Shown: positions 42,041-51,465 of the stretch, piece after piece
How the letters are laid out: every line of letters starts with the position of its first letter
How positions within the stretch are numbered: position 1 is the first letter of the stretch
NCBI GenBank assembly: GCA_003542575.1
Contig: DPKJ01000014.1
Span: 1 to 64,000 of the forward strand
Source: Rikenellaceae bacterium
GTDB lineage: Bacteria > Bacteroidota > Bacteroidia > Bacteroidales > UBA932
Direction: 5' to 3'
DNA length: 64,000 nt
Made by a program: the position numbers and the translations under genes
The notes under the pieces: generated by a model
Told to the model about the DNA's origin: nothing
The model's input: only the letters and a program-made list of their open reading frames with translations
The model's database searches: none

Positions 42041-45000
42041 CTAGAAGATAAATCTAACTCCAAACAACATACCCCAGGTACTTCCTGTTGTTACAGATTT
42101 TACTTGTTGGTTTTTAGTGTCAAAGGTTGCGATATCTGTTGCATTCAGAGTGAATGTAGGAACACCGGAAGAGTTTACACCCTTATAAGTTAGAGGCATA
42201 ATTACATCATACTGGTTAGCAAGACCGCTTCTTGTAAAGTGACCCCAATCCTTGTTAAGCAGGTTACCTGCGTTAACAATGTCAAGGCTGAACTGAAGTG
42301 TATATCTGCGGTTGCTACCGAAGTTTGCAAATATATCCTGAAGGATTTTTGCATCCCAACGGTTTCTCCATGGATTAACACGTGCAAATCTCTCTGCATA
42401 CTGTCCTTTTCTTGTGCTCAGGTAACTATCACCCTCAACAAATTGCCAGAATTTTGCTGCCTGCTCAGCTGCTGTCATCTTACCTGCAACGTCAACAAAA
42501 GTAAGTTCATTGGCATCTTTTGGTACATATATCAGGTCAGAAGCTGAACCGTCGCCTGTCATATCATTAGAGTATGCATAAGATGAACGACCCATTGCTG
42601 CTCCATTGTAGTAAATTGAAAATGTTGTAGCAAGGTGCTTAATATACTCAACTCTGTAAGAGATTGTACCAACAACTCTATGGGGAACTGCAAAGTTTGA
42701 GTGGCTAAGCTGTGGATTGTTCAGGTCATAAACATCAAGGTTACTTGTCCATGCAGAAGCTGCTGAAGAACCTGGGTTTGAAGATACGTCCTTAGAAACG
42801 TTGTATGTGTATGCAACCATTCCGGAAAGACCATTAGAAAAGTTCTTGGTTAGTTGTGCTGTTAGCAACGACTGGTATCCCTGGCTTGAGTTAGTAAGGA
42901 GCATAGCTGAGCCTACACCGCTGTTTACTTTATTGCCCGACCAGTAAGGTCTGTTATCAGGACCAAAGAATACTTTGTTCTGACCAGGAAGGTTCATGTT
43001 CTTCTGAACAACTGCGTTTACATCTTTTGAGAACAACGCTTCAAGTGTAAGAATCATATTACCCGGCAATTCAATATCAGCTGCAAGGTTAGATCTCCAG
43101 ATTCTTGGCATTTTAAAGTCTTTGGCAACCTGAGCAAGAGCTGCTCCTGAAGCAAGTGTTGTGCTCACAGCCTGAGGGAAAAGGCCAGGATATTTAGCTA
43201 CCTGAGCTCTGAAGTCAGGGTTGAATCTGAAGTCGGCAGGAAGGTTTGCGCCTGTAATACCAATCTCAGGACTCTGAACAGTACCTGATGAAGTAGGCTG
43301 GTTAGTAAACCACACAAAAGGAAGAACACCGGTAAATAGACCTGTACCTCCGCGAACCTGAAGGCTTCTGTCACCCTTAACATCCCAATTGAAACCAACT
43401 CTCGGATTAATTTGTAGTTTGGTGTTTGGCCATGTGCTTACATCAAATTTGAAACCATCCTTGAATTTAAGTGCAGAAATTGCAGGATTATCCATCAATG
43501 AATTGTGGTACATTGGGTACTCTGCACGAACACCGTAAGTTAGTTTGAATTGTTTGTTCACGATCCACTCATCCTGAACATAAAGGCTACCAAGGCCAAA
43601 ACTCATCTCAACACCTTTAGGGTCAGCTCCGTTATAACCATAAGTTACACCGAATCCTGTAGGTTTTGCATTGTTGATAAAATCGTCAAGTGAAGCATAT
43701 CTGTAGTAGCTGGTTCCTTCACGAATATATGAGTTGTTTACGAAAATGTTATCGTAAGCTATACCTGCTGTAAGAGTGTGCTTGTCAAGGTTAATTGAAA
43801 GGTTATTTACAACAGAGAAAGTGTTGTTAAGAACCTGATTGCGATATGTGAAGAGCTCATAACCGAATGACATGTAAGGGTTACCGTCTTTGTAAATATC
43901 AACAAACGGGAAGACAGCACTGTTGCTGGTTCTTCTTGGGTCCATAGTCTTGGTATATGATACCAGGAATTTGTTTGCAACTCTGTTGCCGAAAGTTGAG
44001 TTCAACTCACCTGCAAAAGCATCAATTGCATTTTCGTTACCGTAGAATGCATTAGAGAATGAAATAGAGTATTCACCCACGCGGCTGTTGTTGTTTCTTG
44101 GAACAGAAGGAGGGCCAGATGTTGCATTGGTAAGACTGGTACTTGTGTTTCTTAGTCTGTTATATCTGAATGCAAATTTGTGATTCCTTGCAATGTTCCA
44201 GTCCAGACGTGCAAGAATCTTGTAGTTCTCAGATGGGAATGAACTAAAGTTCTGGTATTCACCCGGATCATAATTGAAAGCAGAAAGAAGGTGATTTTTA
44301 GCTCTCTCCAAATCTGCTACTGTAGTTCTTGAAATTCTGTTTGTAAGATCGGCAACTCCGTTTGTGCTTGGTTCCCATGCATTACTTGGAGATGTCTCTT
44401 TCTCATACTCGTAACTTGCAAAAAGGAAGAGTTTGTCTTTGATGATAGGACCACCAACTGTTATACCATAAGTTGATGATGACCTAAGTCTTGCATTATT
44501 CACGATTGATTCTCCAACTTTCTCACCGGTAAAAGATTTAGGTCTTAAGTAAGTGTATGCAGTTACTTTAAGTTTGTTGTCACCCGATTTGGTAACAGCA
44601 TTGATTGAAGCACCTGTAAACTGAGAAAGACGTACATCGTAAGGTGCAAGGTTTACAGAAACCTGCTCGATAGCGTCAAGAGAGATAGGCTGAGAAGACC
44701 CTCCCGGCATTGCGCTGCTTGAAAGACCAAAGTTATTGTTGAAAGCAGCTCCGTCAATGGTAACTGTGTTGAACCTGCCGTCGCGACCTGCAAACGAATT
44801 ACCGTTTGACTGAGGAGTCATCCTTGTAAAATCAGTCAAACTGCGGCTGATAGAAGGAAGAGATGATATATCCCTTGAACTGATGTTCATCGATGCACCT
44901 GTCCTGTTACTGTTAAGTATCGGATTAACCAGGCCTGCCGAGATCACAACCTCAGAAAGAGACATTGCCTCCTCTTTAAGTTGCGCATCATAAACGAAGT

Positions 45001-45307
45001 TTTCACCAAGGCGTAGTGAAATGCCTCCCGTTTTTACCGTACCGTAGCCAAGGAATACAACTTCAACTTCATAAGGGCCGCCTACACGCATATTCTGAAT
45101 GCGGTAGTTACCGGCATTGTCGGCAACCGAGTAGTATTTGGTTCCTGAAGGAGCGTGAACTGCAACTACCGTAGCACCTGCAATAGCTGTTCCATCAGGT
45201 TCGGTAATACGACCGCTCATTGATGATGTTGTTACCTGAGCAAAAAGGCCTGATGTTACAAGTAAACTCATAACTATTAGGGCAAACTGCTTAATTAATT
45301 GTTTCAT
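42041..45307 (-). CDS. Oar-like TonB-dependent outer-membrane receptor
   Basis: 1088 residues. Signal peptide (about 1-23, MKQLIKQFALIVMSLLVTSG...), carboxypeptidase-regulatory-like domain (about 28-115; GRITEPDGTAIAGATV), plug domain with NSFAGRDGRFNTVTIDGAAF, and a long barrel ending in GMLFGVRFIF. The pattern matches the Oar family of large TonB-dependent receptors, which carry proteins or peptides and adhesion-related cargo in some Bacteroidota and Myxococcus. No SusD partner, so a starch-like glycan system is unlikely. A TATTTTTG box at 45348-45341 precedes it. Confidence 0.9.
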   Translation of the reverse strand: MKQLIKQFALIVMSLLVTSGLFAQVTTSSMSGRITEPDGTAIAGATVVAVHAPSGTKYYSVADNAGNYRIQNMRVGGPYEVEVVFLGYGTVKTGGISLRLGENFVYDAQLKEEAMSLSEVVISAGLVNPILNSNRTGASMNISSRDISSLPSISRSLTDFTRMTPQSNGNSFAGRDGRFNTVTIDGAAFNNNFGLSSSAMPGGSSQPISLDAIEQVSVNLAPYDVRLSQFTGASINAVTKSGDNKLKVTAYTYLRPKSFTGEKVGESIVNNARLRSSSTYGITVGGPIIKDKLFLFASYEYEKETSPSNAWEPSTNGVADLTNRISRTTVADLERAKNHLLSAFNYDPGEYQNFSSFPSENYKILARLDWNIARNHKFAFRYNRLRNTSTSLTNATSGPPSVPRNNNSRVGEYSISFSNAFYGNENAIDAFAGELNSTFGNRVANKFLVSYTKTMDPRRTSNSAVFPFVDIYKDGNPYMSFGYELFTYRNQVLNNTFSVVNNLSINLDKHTLTAGIAYDNIFVNNSYIREGTSYYRYASLDDFINNAKPTGFGVTYGYNGADPKGVEMSFGLGSLYVQDEWIVNKQFKLTYGVRAEYPMYHNSLMDNPAISALKFKDGFKFDVSTWPNTKLQINPRVGFNWDVKGDRSLQVRGGTGLFTGVLPFVWFTNQPTSSGTVQSPEIGITGANLPADFRFNPDFRAQVAKYPGLFPQAVSTTLASGAALAQVAKDFKMPRIWRSNLAADIELPGNMILTLEALFSKDVNAVVQKNMNLPGQNKVFFGPDNRPYWSGNKVNSGVGSAMLLTNSSQGYQSLLTAQLTKNFSNGLSGMVAYTYNVSKDVSSNPGSSAASAWTSNLDVYDLNNPQLSHSNFAVPHRVVGTISYRVEYIKHLATTFSIYYNGAAMGRSSYAYSNDMTGDGSASDLIYVPKDANELTFVDVAGKMTAAEQAAKFWQFVEGDSYLSTRKGQYAERFARVNPWRNRWDAKILQDIFANFGSNRRYTLQFSLDIVNAGNLLNKDWGHFTRSGLANQYDVIMPLTYKGVNSSGVPTFTLNATDIATFDTKNQQVKSVTTGSTWGMLFGVRFIF

Positions 45308-45340
45308 AAGTATTTAAATAATTTGTTAAGTATTCTGTGG

Positions 45341-45348
45341 CAAAAATA
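45341..45348 (-). promoter_or_regulatory. -7 box (TATTTTTG) of the Oar-like receptor
   Basis: TAnnTTTG match 33 bases before the start codon. The -33 element is not at the expected distance. Confidence 0.45.
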
Positions 45349-45472
45349 AGAAATTCCCCTCTATTCCATATAATTATTATCAAATTTTTAACAAAATCTT
45401 AAATCTTGTTCCTTTTTCTCACACTCTTCATTTACTGCACCTTACAAAACTACTAACAATTGATTGTCAATA

Positions 45473-45504
45473 TTTGGTTAATAAGTTTTTTTGTAATATT
45501 TTTG
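45473..45504 (+). promoter_or_regulatory. Promoter of metK (TTTG-N20-TATTTTTG)
   Basis: TTTG at 45473-45476, 20 bases, TATTTTTG at 45497-45504. Transcription would begin near 45511, directly before the riboswitch-like element. Confidence 0.75.
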
Positions 45505-45511
45505 CCATCGA

Positions 45512-45566
45512 AATCCTGTGGAGAGATTTGACTGCTTGCAACCACATTAAAAAATGCTAAAACGAT
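45512..45566 (+). promoter_or_regulatory. Likely SAM-II riboswitch upstream of metK
   Basis: A P1 stem TGTGG (45517-45521) / CCACA (45542-45546) encloses a loop with GATTTGACTGCTTGCAA, followed by an A-rich link and GCTAAAA (45556-45562). This order, a short hairpin with TTTGA...TTGCAA loop and a downstream A-rich tract ending in GCTAAAA that makes the pseudoknot, is that of SAM-II aptamers, which bind S-adenosylmethionine. It stands in the leader of the SAM synthetase gene. Downstream, TAGGA/TCCTA (45572-45586) with a T-rich run may be part of the expression platform. Recognised by pattern, not by a covariance model. Confidence 0.7.
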
Positions 45567-45664
45567 CTTATTAGGATACTCTCCTACTGTTTTCGCATTT
45601 TTTCTGCATCGGCTGAACCTTCACGGTATGTAAATGTTTTTATTATTTACTAAATTTTAAGATT

Positions 45665-46939
45665 ATGTCATATCTTTTTACCTCTGAATCAGTATCGGAA
45701 GGTCACCCCGACAAAGTCGCCGATCAGATATCAGATGCTATCCTTGATGAATTCATCAGACAGGATCCTGAATCAAAAGTTGCATGTGAAACCTTTGTGA
45801 GCACCGGACTTGCTGTAATAGGCGGAGAGGTCAACTCGACTGCATATGTCGATATCCAAAGTGTTGCCAGAAGAGTAATAAACAGCATAGGATATACCAA
45901 GGCAGAATATATGTTTGACGGCAACTCTTGTGGAATTCTCTCTGCAATTCATGAGCAGTCTCCCGATATTAACCGCGGAGTTGTAACCGAAAAGAGAGAG
46001 GAGCAGGGGGCCGGAGATCAGGGAATGATGTTCGGATACGCCTGCAGAGATACTGAGGAGTTAATGCCTCTACCTCTTACCCTTTCACACATTGCACTCA
46101 TAGAGCTTGCAAAGATCAGAAAGGAGACAAACCTGATGCCCTATCTGAGGCCGGACGCAAAATCACAGTTTACAATACAATACAGTGATGACAACACACC
46201 TGAAAAGGTTCACACAATAGTCATTTCAACACAGCACGACGAATTTGACACCGACGAAGCTATGCAGTTGCGGATTAAAAGCGATGTCAAAAACATACTT
46301 ATACCAAAAATAATCAATCGTTTACCCCTTAATACGCAAAAGCTTTTCGAAGGCGAATACATCCTTCATGTGAATCCAACCGGGAAGTTTGTTATTGGTG
46401 GGCCTCATGGCGATACCGGACTTACCGGAAGAAAGATTATTGTTGATACATACGGAGGAAAGGGTGCTCATGGCGGAGGAGCTTTTTCGGGTAAAGACCC
46501 AAGCAAGGTTGACCGCTCTGCTGCCTATGCTGCAAGACACATTGCAAAGAACCTGGTAGCTGCAGGAGTTGCAGACGAGGTTCTGGTTCAGCTTGCCTAT
46601 GCGATAGGTGTGGCAAAACCGGTAAGTATTTTTGTAAACACATACGGTACCGCCTTTAGAAGCAACATCAACAAGTTTAAAAATGATGGTGAAATTGCAG
46701 AGATTGTAAATAAAATCTTTGACCTGAGACCTGCAAGCATCATTGAGAAGTTTGGACTCAAGAAGCCGATTTATGAAGTTACTGCAGCATACGGTCATAT
46801 GGGAAGAGATCCGTTTGAGGCCGAAGTTGAGCTGGGTAACGGTAATGGAAACGGCCCTAAGGTTAAGGAGATGGTTCAGTTTTTCTCATGGGAGAAACTT
46901 GATTCAGTTGAGCTTGTTAAAAAGGCATTTAATCTTTAA
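45665..46939 (+). CDS. metK: S-adenosylmethionine synthetase
   Basis: 424 residues. Makes SAM from methionine and ATP. SEGHPDKVADQISDAILD at the N-terminus, EQGAGDQGMMFGYA in the middle and GGGAFSGKDPSKVDRSAAY in the C-terminal third are the ATP, phosphate and metal sites. The leader of about 150 bases carries a likely SAM-II element, so feedback by its own product is expected. It meets the flavin-binding gene tail to tail with a four-base overlap. Confidence 0.96.
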   Translation: MSYLFTSESVSEGHPDKVADQISDAILDEFIRQDPESKVACETFVSTGLAVIGGEVNSTAYVDIQSVARRVINSIGYTKAEYMFDGNSCGILSAIHEQSPDINRGVVTEKREEQGAGDQGMMFGYACRDTEELMPLPLTLSHIALIELAKIRKETNLMPYLRPDAKSQFTIQYSDDNTPEKVHTIVISTQHDEFDTDEAMQLRIKSDVKNILIPKIINRLPLNTQKLFEGEYILHVNPTGKFVIGGPHGDTGLTGRKIIVDTYGGKGAHGGGAFSGKDPSKVDRSAAYAARHIAKNLVAAGVADEVLVQLAYAIGVAKPVSIFVNTYGTAFRSNINKFKNDGEIAEIVNKIFDLRPASIIEKFGLKKPIYEVTAAYGHMGRDPFEAEVELGNGNGNGPKVKEMVQFFSWEKLDSVELVKKAFNL

Positions 46940-47385
46940 GACTCTCTTTTCCAGATGATTTTTTTGCCGAACCCCAATCGGTTATCGGTAAATTTAAGTT
47001 CAGTAATTCTGAGAATCCACAAATCACCGCCCTTTAGAATAGCATATGGGAATCGCCTGAGGTAACTCAGGCGATATCTGTTTACATACGATTCTGTGCA
47101 CAACTCCATACGGGCATTAAACTGAACTCCCCTTATAAGGCCTATCTGTTCAGTCTCCAATCCTATTGCTCCGGTTATGATATCAGACTTGCTTTTTCTG
47201 AAGATGCCAATGTGCCTCGTCTTCTCCTCAGAAGTAATTACAAATGCACTCTCCTCTTCAAGAAAAACATAAAATGCATGCCAGCTCCAGATTTCAGACC
47301 CGTCTGTTGCAGCAAGAGCTGCCAAATGGTGCTCCTTTATAAACTCAACTATTCTGTTATCTATTTCCGGAAGTTGTTCACTCAT
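46936..47385 (-). CDS. Pyridoxamine 5'-phosphate oxidase-like FMN-binding protein
   Basis: 149 residues from the ATG at 47385, chosen because GGAG stands nine bases upstream; the longer frame would need a TTG start at 47418. The split-barrel pattern HHLAALAATDGSEIWSWHAFYVF, FVITSEEKTRHIGI and SGAIGLET-like resembles small YhbP/PNPOx-like proteins. Function unknown. Last gene of the DUF4254-GT9-U32 run. Confidence 0.7.
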   Translation of the reverse strand: MSEQLPEIDNRIVEFIKEHHLAALAATDGSEIWSWHAFYVFLEEESAFVITSEEKTRHIGIFRKSKSDIITGAIGLETEQIGLIRGVQFNARMELCTESYVNRYRLSYLRRFPYAILKGGDLWILRITELKFTDNRLGFGKKIIWKRES

Positions 47386-47408
47386 TGCTTTTGTCTCCAA
47401 ACATTCTG

Positions 47409-48680
47409 TTATCTCCAAAGGTAGATTTTATCGCTTCTTCTCAGTTTCACCCCTTCAGGTACAGGAAGAGAACAAAACTCTCCCTTTACACTTTTTTCAA
47501 CAGGCTCAAGTGCAACACGAATCTCACTAACAGTATGCTCAACTACTCCTGTAGTAGGGCCAATAATTAGAAGATCATCTCCAATACAAATCTCTCCTGT
47601 CTCTACAAGCACCTCAGCAACTGACAGATTGCCAAAGAAGTTGGTCACTTTCCCAATGTAACTCTTTTTCTTTGTCGCCTTGTTTCCGTAAACATCGCTC
47701 CACTCTCCCAGTCGCGCTCCCTGATAATATCCATCCCAGAATCCTCTGTTGAATACCGATGAAAGTCTGTTTTCAAGCTCTCCGGCCAGCTCTTCTGTGA
47801 ACTCACCCTTGCATACAGCATTTGCTGCCTCTCTGTATGCGGCTGTTACGGTCTTTGCATACTCAGGCGCCCTTGCCCTACCCTCAATTTTAAACACTCT
47901 TATGCCGGCATCAACAATCAAATCTGTAAACTTAATGGTAGAGAGATCTTTTGGCGACATAATATATTTATTGTCAACTTCGAGTGACATTCCTGTCTCC
48001 AGATCTGTCACCTCATATCCTCTTCTGCAGAGCTGATAACATGATCCCCTGTTTGCAGAGGCGTTGTACTCATGAAGACTCAGGTAACACTTGCCCGAAA
48101 CTGCCATACATAGTGCACCATGACAAAATAGTTCGAGCTTTACAAGCTGTCCCGACGGGCCTTTAATATTCTCTTTTACAATTGCTTCGTGAATTGATTT
48201 TACCTGATTAAGAGTTAACTCTCTTGCAAGAACAATTACATCGGCAAACTGTGCGTGATATTTTACGCTTTCAATATTTGATACATTAAGCTGGGTTGAA
48301 ATATGAACCTCCATTCCTGCTTTTCGTGCATAAAGAATGGCGGCCATATCTGAGGCAATGATTGCAGAGACTCCTGCCTTAACGGCACGGTCAACTGCGC
48401 TTCTCATCGGCTCAATATCCTCATCGTACAGAACAATATTGAGTGTAAGATATGACTTCACCCCTGCTTCACGGCAAATTCGAACAATCTCCTCAAGCGA
48501 ATCTTCCGAAAAATTATTCGCAGAGTGAGATCGCATGTTAAGATTACCTATTCCAAAATAGACAGAATTCGCACCCCCCTGAATGGCCGCCATGAGAGAT
48601 TCAAAATTCCCGGCCGGGGCCATTATCTCTATATCTTCGGGCAGTATTGCCTCAGCTTTTGTTGTGTGTCTGTTTTTCAT
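47409..48680 (-). CDS. U32 peptidase-like RNA hydroxylation protein (TrhP/YegQ type)
   Basis: 423 residues. Begins IEIMAPAGNFESLMAAIQGGANSVYFG, with ELFCHGALCMAVSGKCYLS, GSCYQLCRR and VDAGIRVFKIEGRARAPEY; the cysteines in these blocks are the conserved set of the U32 family. Family members YegQ (TrhP) and RlhA hydroxylate tRNA U34 or 23S C2501 rather than acting as peptidases. Length and the C-terminal beta-domain fit TrhP best. It follows the GT9 gene after 24 bases. Confidence 0.85.
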   Translation of the reverse strand: MKNRHTTKAEAILPEDIEIMAPAGNFESLMAAIQGGANSVYFGIGNLNMRSHSANNFSEDSLEEIVRICREAGVKSYLTLNIVLYDEDIEPMRSAVDRAVKAGVSAIIASDMAAILYARKAGMEVHISTQLNVSNIESVKYHAQFADVIVLARELTLNQVKSIHEAIVKENIKGPSGQLVKLELFCHGALCMAVSGKCYLSLHEYNASANRGSCYQLCRRGYEVTDLETGMSLEVDNKYIMSPKDLSTIKFTDLIVDAGIRVFKIEGRARAPEYAKTVTAAYREAANAVCKGEFTEELAGELENRLSSVFNRGFWDGYYQGARLGEWSDVYGNKATKKKSYIGKVTNFFGNLSVAEVLVETGEICIGDDLLIIGPTTGVVEHTVSEIRVALEPVEKSVKGEFCSLPVPEGVKLRRSDKIYLWR

Positions 48681-48704
48681 TAATGGTTACTTAAGCTACA
48701 ATTA

Positions 48705-49742
48705 CTACAATTGTCCGCTGAAAAAGTTGAGAATTTTCTGCTCTGCCATGTCGGTTGTTATTTGGTCAAGACAGGCATAATCGCCCCTGAAACACTCTTT
48801 TTTCCCGAATATTGAGCAAGGGCGGCATTCTATATCACTTTGAACTGCCATAGAAGAGCTCTGACCCAGACCATAAAAACCCGCATAAATATGTGTTGCA
48901 CCCCAGATTGAAATTACCGGAACTTTAAGGCATGATGCAAAGTGCATATTTGCTGAGTCCATACATACCATCAGATCTGTCTCCCCTATCGCATTAAGCT
49001 CCTCCCTAAAGCTGCAGGTGCCTGCAAGTGACTTAACTCCTGAGTATTTTTGCTCCCACCCTTTTAAAATGGCTATCTCCTTTTTACCTCCTCCAAAAAG
49101 CAAAATCCTGAATCTCTTATCCTGGCTCAGCCTTGATACCAGCTCCTCCATTCTTTCAATAGACCATATTTTTCCTTTGTGTGTTGCAAATGGCGCAACC
49201 CCTATCACGTAACTCTCCTTGTCGTAACCTCTCTTGGGTCTGATTAGCTCCGGATTTTCGCTCTGTAGCCCAAACTTTAGATCCTTAAGACCTAGCTTAA
49301 CTAGTGCCAGTTCGTATCGTCTGACTGTTGGAATCAATTGTCTGAGAACTTTCCCCTCTTTTCTTGTCAACTCCCTCTTCTCTTTCCGTCCCTTTCTCAT
49401 ATAGGCTAACGGGATAAGTTTAGCGGTAAAAAAAGCTCTGAGAATAAAGGTTCTCAGAACAGAGTTTATGTCTGCCACCTTGGTAGGCTTTAGCCCCATA
49501 AGCTCTTTAAAAAGTTTGTACAGCCCCTTTAAACCATTATGCCGGCCCTTGAGATCTGTTGAAAAGTAAGAGAGATTGCCCTCTCCCTCGAACAATGGCT
49601 CAAGCATTGGTGATGAGACCATTGTGAATTTTACATTAGGGTTGGCTCGGGCATATACCTTTAGCAAAGTCGAAGCCATAGCAGCATCTCCCAATGCCGA
49701 AAAACGTAATACCAGTATATGTTCAGGAGTTTTTCCCGGCAT
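48705..49742 (-). CDS. Glycosyltransferase family 9 (heptosyltransferase-like)
   Basis: 345 residues. HILVLRFSALGDAAMASTLLKVY is the typical N-terminus, and IGVAPFATHKGKIWSIERMEELV and LMVCMDSANMHFASCLKVPVISIWG are the nucleotide-sugar-binding region. Acts in building lipopolysaccharide or a related outer-membrane glycan. The C-terminal CRPCSIFGKKECF cysteines are common in the Bacteroidota branch. Overlaps the DUF4254 gene by 20 bases. Confidence 0.87.
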   Translation of the reverse strand: MPGKTPEHILVLRFSALGDAAMASTLLKVYARANPNVKFTMVSSPMLEPLFEGEGNLSYFSTDLKGRHNGLKGLYKLFKELMGLKPTKVADINSVLRTFILRAFFTAKLIPLAYMRKGRKEKRELTRKEGKVLRQLIPTVRRYELALVKLGLKDLKFGLQSENPELIRPKRGYDKESYVIGVAPFATHKGKIWSIERMEELVSRLSQDKRFRILLFGGGKKEIAILKGWEQKYSGVKSLAGTCSFREELNAIGETDLMVCMDSANMHFASCLKVPVISIWGATHIYAGFYGLGQSSSMAVQSDIECRPCSIFGKKECFRGDYACLDQITTDMAEQKILNFFSGQL

Positions 49743-50334
49743 AAAGAACAGGATTAAGTGAAGGGTCGTTATACATCTTCATTTGCTTATAAAACTTCAT
49801 ATACTTTCTTCCCTCTTCGATATCTTTAAGCAGTGTATCAATTGCTCCGGTGAGATCTTCTCTCTGCGTAAGCAATACAGCAAGTTTTTTACTGCAGTTC
49901 TCTCTGTGTTCCGGGGTTGCCTCAGCCCTCTCTGCCTCGGCTCTCATATGGTAGATTTTAAGGGCCAGTATCGATAGGCGGTCTATTGCCCAGGCAGGGG
50001 TTTCGGTGTTGATTGTTGCATCTGCTGCAACCTTAACTCCTGAGTATTTGTCCATAAAATAACTATCAATCAATTCGACGAGGTCTGTTCTCTCCTGATT
50101 GGATGAGTCTATCCGTCTTTTAATCGACAACGCCTTTACGGGATCAATTCCGGGCTCCCTGATAATATCTTCAAGGTGCCACTGAACCGCATCTATCCAG
50201 TTTTTTGAGTAAAGGTGCCCCTGAAGTGTGTTTTTTGGATAGGGGTTATTCTCGGGTGCATCAACATTGTCTGCAATATGGTAATCGCTAACGCTTTTGT
50301 CAAAAATAATATTGAATTCCTGGCTGAAAGTCAT
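49723..50334 (-). CDS. DUF4254 protein
   Basis: 203 residues, all-helical, no signal peptide or membrane segment. The NPYPKNTLQGHLYSKNWIDAVQWHLEDIIR and IDSSNQERTDLVE blocks are typical of DUF4254, a Bacteroidota family of unknown function that commonly stands beside a GT9 glycosyltransferase as it does here. A part in LPS assembly is inferred from this pairing only. Confidence 0.82.
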   Translation of the reverse strand: MTFSQEFNIIFDKSVSDYHIADNVDAPENNPYPKNTLQGHLYSKNWIDAVQWHLEDIIREPGIDPVKALSIKRRIDSSNQERTDLVELIDSYFMDKYSGVKVAADATINTETPAWAIDRLSILALKIYHMRAEAERAEATPEHRENCSKKLAVLLTQREDLTGAIDTLLKDIEEGRKYMKFYKQMKMYNDPSLNPVLYAGKNS

Positions 50335-50425
50335 AATGTTATATTGATTGTTCTAATTTTATTGTTGGTTTTTTAATTTTCTTTTTTTTGGTGGGTTCTC
50401 CCTTTTGGCGGGATGTTAAAGGCTG

Positions 50426-51403
50426 CTATTTCTCCCTGTCTGTTAAACTTCTGGCAAATTCAACCAATTGATCTGTTTGCTCTTTACTTAGATTGGCCTC
50501 TTTAAGAGAATCTATCGCTTTATTGTGGTAGAACTCCATAGCCTCCTCTGCCGCCTCTCTTATACCCAGAGATTTGTATATCTCCAGTACCTTTTGAATT
50601 TGTGCTTCACCCTCTGCTGCAGGCGTTTTAAGGTTGTTGTACAACTCCTGTCTTGTTTTTGCATCTGCCCTTTTAAAAGATTCTACCAGTAACCAGGTTT
50701 TTTTTCCACAAAGTATATCCCCTCCAATTTTTTTGCCAAAAACATTGCTGTCGCCAAAGCTGTCAAAGTAGTCATCCTTGATTTGAAAAGCAAGTCCCAG
50801 ATTATATCCGTAATTGTAGATGCAATCTGCACTTTTTTGTGTCGCACCCCCGATTATTGCCCCAATTTTTGCAGATGCAGCAATCAAAACCGCAGTTTTC
50901 AGCCCAATCATCTGTATATAATCATCCATGGTTATAAATGGCATCGACTCAAAGTTCATGTCATATTGCTGGCCTTCGCACACCTTTGCTGCCGTTTGGC
51001 TGAACAGATCCAGAACGTTTTTAAGAACAGGAGCCGGAGCATGAGAGATATATTGATATGATTTTATGCACATTACATCTCCTGAAAGAATGGCCACATT
51101 GGTATTCCATTTTTTGTGGATTGTTGCCCTGTTTCTTCTGAGGTCGGCATTATCCATAATGTCGTCATGAATAAGAGTGAACCCATGAAAAATTTCCAGG
51201 CCAATTGCCGGATAGATTATTGAGTAATCAATTTTGTCTGAGAAGAGGTTATAGGTGAGAACGGCCAATTTGGGTCTAACCCTTTTACCTCCTATTGCTA
51301 TGAGGTATTCGATGGGATCGTAGAGTTCACCCGGGTCTCCTTTAAGATCGAGGGAATACATTCCCTTTTCCACCATAGAATCAATCTCACTTATGGTAAA
51401 CAT
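50426..51403 (-). CDS. Polyprenyl diphosphate synthase
   Basis: 325 residues from the ATG at 51403; the longer frame begins at a TTG. Contains both aspartate-rich motifs, LIHDDIMDNADLRR and FQIKDDYFDSFGD, and GGKRVRPKL, the hallmark of trans-prenyltransferases. Could make the C15-C20 or longer chains used for quinones or undecaprenyl precursors; chain length cannot be read off. Divergent from rsgA with 62 bases between the starts. Confidence 0.9.
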   Translation of the reverse strand: MFTISEIDSMVEKGMYSLDLKGDPGELYDPIEYLIAIGGKRVRPKLAVLTYNLFSDKIDYSIIYPAIGLEIFHGFTLIHDDIMDNADLRRNRATIHKKWNTNVAILSGDVMCIKSYQYISHAPAPVLKNVLDLFSQTAAKVCEGQQYDMNFESMPFITMDDYIQMIGLKTAVLIAASAKIGAIIGGATQKSADCIYNYGYNLGLAFQIKDDYFDSFGDSNVFGKKIGGDILCGKKTWLLVESFKRADAKTRQELYNNLKTPAAEGEAQIQKVLEIYKSLGIREAAEEAMEFYHNKAIDSLKEANLSKEQTDQLVEFARSLTDREK

Positions 51404-51465
51404 ATATAAAAGAATTAATTTTGACAAAGCTAATCCATTTTCTACAATTTTGTATCTTCGCGGCC

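Noticed and set aside
47386..47418. TTG start for the flavin-binding protein
   Set aside because: The ATG at 47385 has GGAG at good distance; the extension would overlap the U32 gene's end.
51421..51465. TTG start for rsgA
   Set aside because: Adds 15 residues not found in the family; the GTG at 51466 fits the alignment and the -7 box.
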